Both the position numbers and the translations under genes were made by a program. Positions 63,282-64,000 of a stretch of 64,000 nucleotides of DNA are shown one piece after another. The notes beneath the pieces were generated by a model. It was not told the DNA's origin. It searched no databases and saw only the letters and a program-made list of their open reading frames with translations. This DNA comes from Triplophysa rosa (taxonomy: Eukaryota; Chordata; Actinopteri; Cypriniformes; Nemacheilidae): the NCBI RefSeq assembly GCF_024868665.1, contig NC_079904.1, positions 21,621,784 to 21,685,783 on the forward strand. Direction: 5' to 3'. Every line of letters starts with the position of its first letter. Within the stretch, counting starts at the first letter, position 1.

Positions 63282-64000
63282 TACACTTATTGAAAAAAAA
63301 TTTGTTCCAACTTGACTTAAAGGCAGAATTTGTCCATTTGTTTGATATTTGTATGACAAAGACATAAGAGATTGAGGACTCACTCACTGAGGTGTTGTAA
63401 AATCATTCTTACCTATTTGCGTACAATTACGGTACATTCTTACACTCATCGAATTTGCATGTTATTACACTCTTGACGCTATCCCTAAATCCACCCCATC
63501 CACAAATCTCCCCAGATCAACACACGTAGGTGCACAATAAGTGCAATATATCAAATGCATTTTCTTATGCAAGTACGCAGTTTTTAAAGGCATCTCATAT
63601 AAAGCGAGTCTAAAATTGACTTGTTATGAAACTACAGGGAGATATACAATGTTATTACACGAATGCTAATATATTTCTCTGATTTGAATATACACACAAG
63701 CGTTATTTACTTCAGCCTGGACTATTGCTGCTGGCAGCAGGACTCCAGATGTGACGTCTGAAAAGACTTTCCCTGTTATACTTTCCCTGACTGAACAGCA
63801 TTACAATGTTATGACTTAATAATTTCATCAGCAAAACTGCCACATACGTTATCTCTGACACACCATCTTGCACATTCTGGGTTAGATTTCACAATAATCT
63901 GCACAGTTCTTCCATATGACCACAGGCGGTTGTAGTGCATTGTAGGGCAATATATCACAACAGATTTGCTGTCATGATCGGTACCCAAAAATCATGCATT
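63282..64000. other. Intergenic DNA, nothing recognised
   Basis: Unique-looking to the window edge. No ORF above background, repeat end or RNA gene seen. Confidence 0.5.

Noticed and set aside
1..64000. ATGCAAAT/ATTTGCAT octamers as evidence for POU-regulated enhancers
   Set aside because: They occur in both candidate blocks and ordinary AT-rich or repeat DNA, as expected for an AT-rich 8-mer, so they do not discriminate.
1..64000. tRNA, rRNA or snoRNA genes
   Set aside because: No A/B box pair, cloverleaf or conserved rRNA block was recognised by eye; a covariance-model scan would be the decisive test.

Overview
The window looks like teleost fish nuclear DNA, most likely from a cyprinid (carp, minnow or zebrafish group). 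The reasons are long AT-rich intergenic stretches, no operon-like packing of genes, and a very dense load of fish-type interspersed repeats: palindromic MITEs with TTAA flanks, hAT MITEs, a chromodomain Ty3/gypsy element, an RTE-type LINE, and families with GTGACCCTGGAC, TGACCCAAC and CACTGTAAAA ends. I found no convincing host protein-coding gene, tRNA, rRNA or CRISPR array. The only ORFs with recognisable protein motifs belong to transposable elements.

Layout. 1-7.7 kb: unclassified GC-richer start, a repeat-free block at 1.5-2.7 kb, then MITEs (1.2, 3.2, 3.9-5.0, 5.7 and 7.2 kb). 7.75-11.32 kb: a 5'-truncated, decayed Ty3/gypsy chromovirus-type retrotransposon ending in a complete 3' LTR. 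12-17 kb: a CpG-rich MITE, repeat-free blocks (one with an exon-like segment near 15.3 kb), a hAT remnant and a nested MITE. 18.8-19.8 kb: a solo LTR with a 5-bp TTTTT duplication inside a MITE. 22-25.1 kb: a MITE cluster and a multi-stem foldback element. 26-35.8 kb: TTAA-type MITEs, including a 1.07-kb element carrying a THAP-like ORF, alternating with repeat-free blocks and ending in a 93-bp (GAAA)n array. 36.5-43.9 kb: MITEs and an RTE LINE flanked by a perfect 17-bp target duplication, with an open endonuclease ORF but most of its reverse transcriptase deleted. 45-53.3 kb: MITEs, a LINE RT fragment, and hAT MITEs. 54.3-55.7 kb: a 1.37-kb foldback element with terminal inverted repeats of about 220 bp. 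56-64 kb: one more repeat-free block and further MITEs.

How the parts relate. The transposons act on one another. MITEs serve as landing sites for a solo LTR, a LINE and other MITEs, which gives relative insertion ages. Between them are about ten repeat-poor, compositionally balanced blocks of 0.3-1.6 kb. These could be conserved non-coding regulatory elements in a gene desert around a developmental regulator, but that is inference: conservation cannot be seen in a single sequence. Family names for MITEs are from memory and unverified. Boundaries are exact only where a target-site duplication or terminal repeat is quoted.
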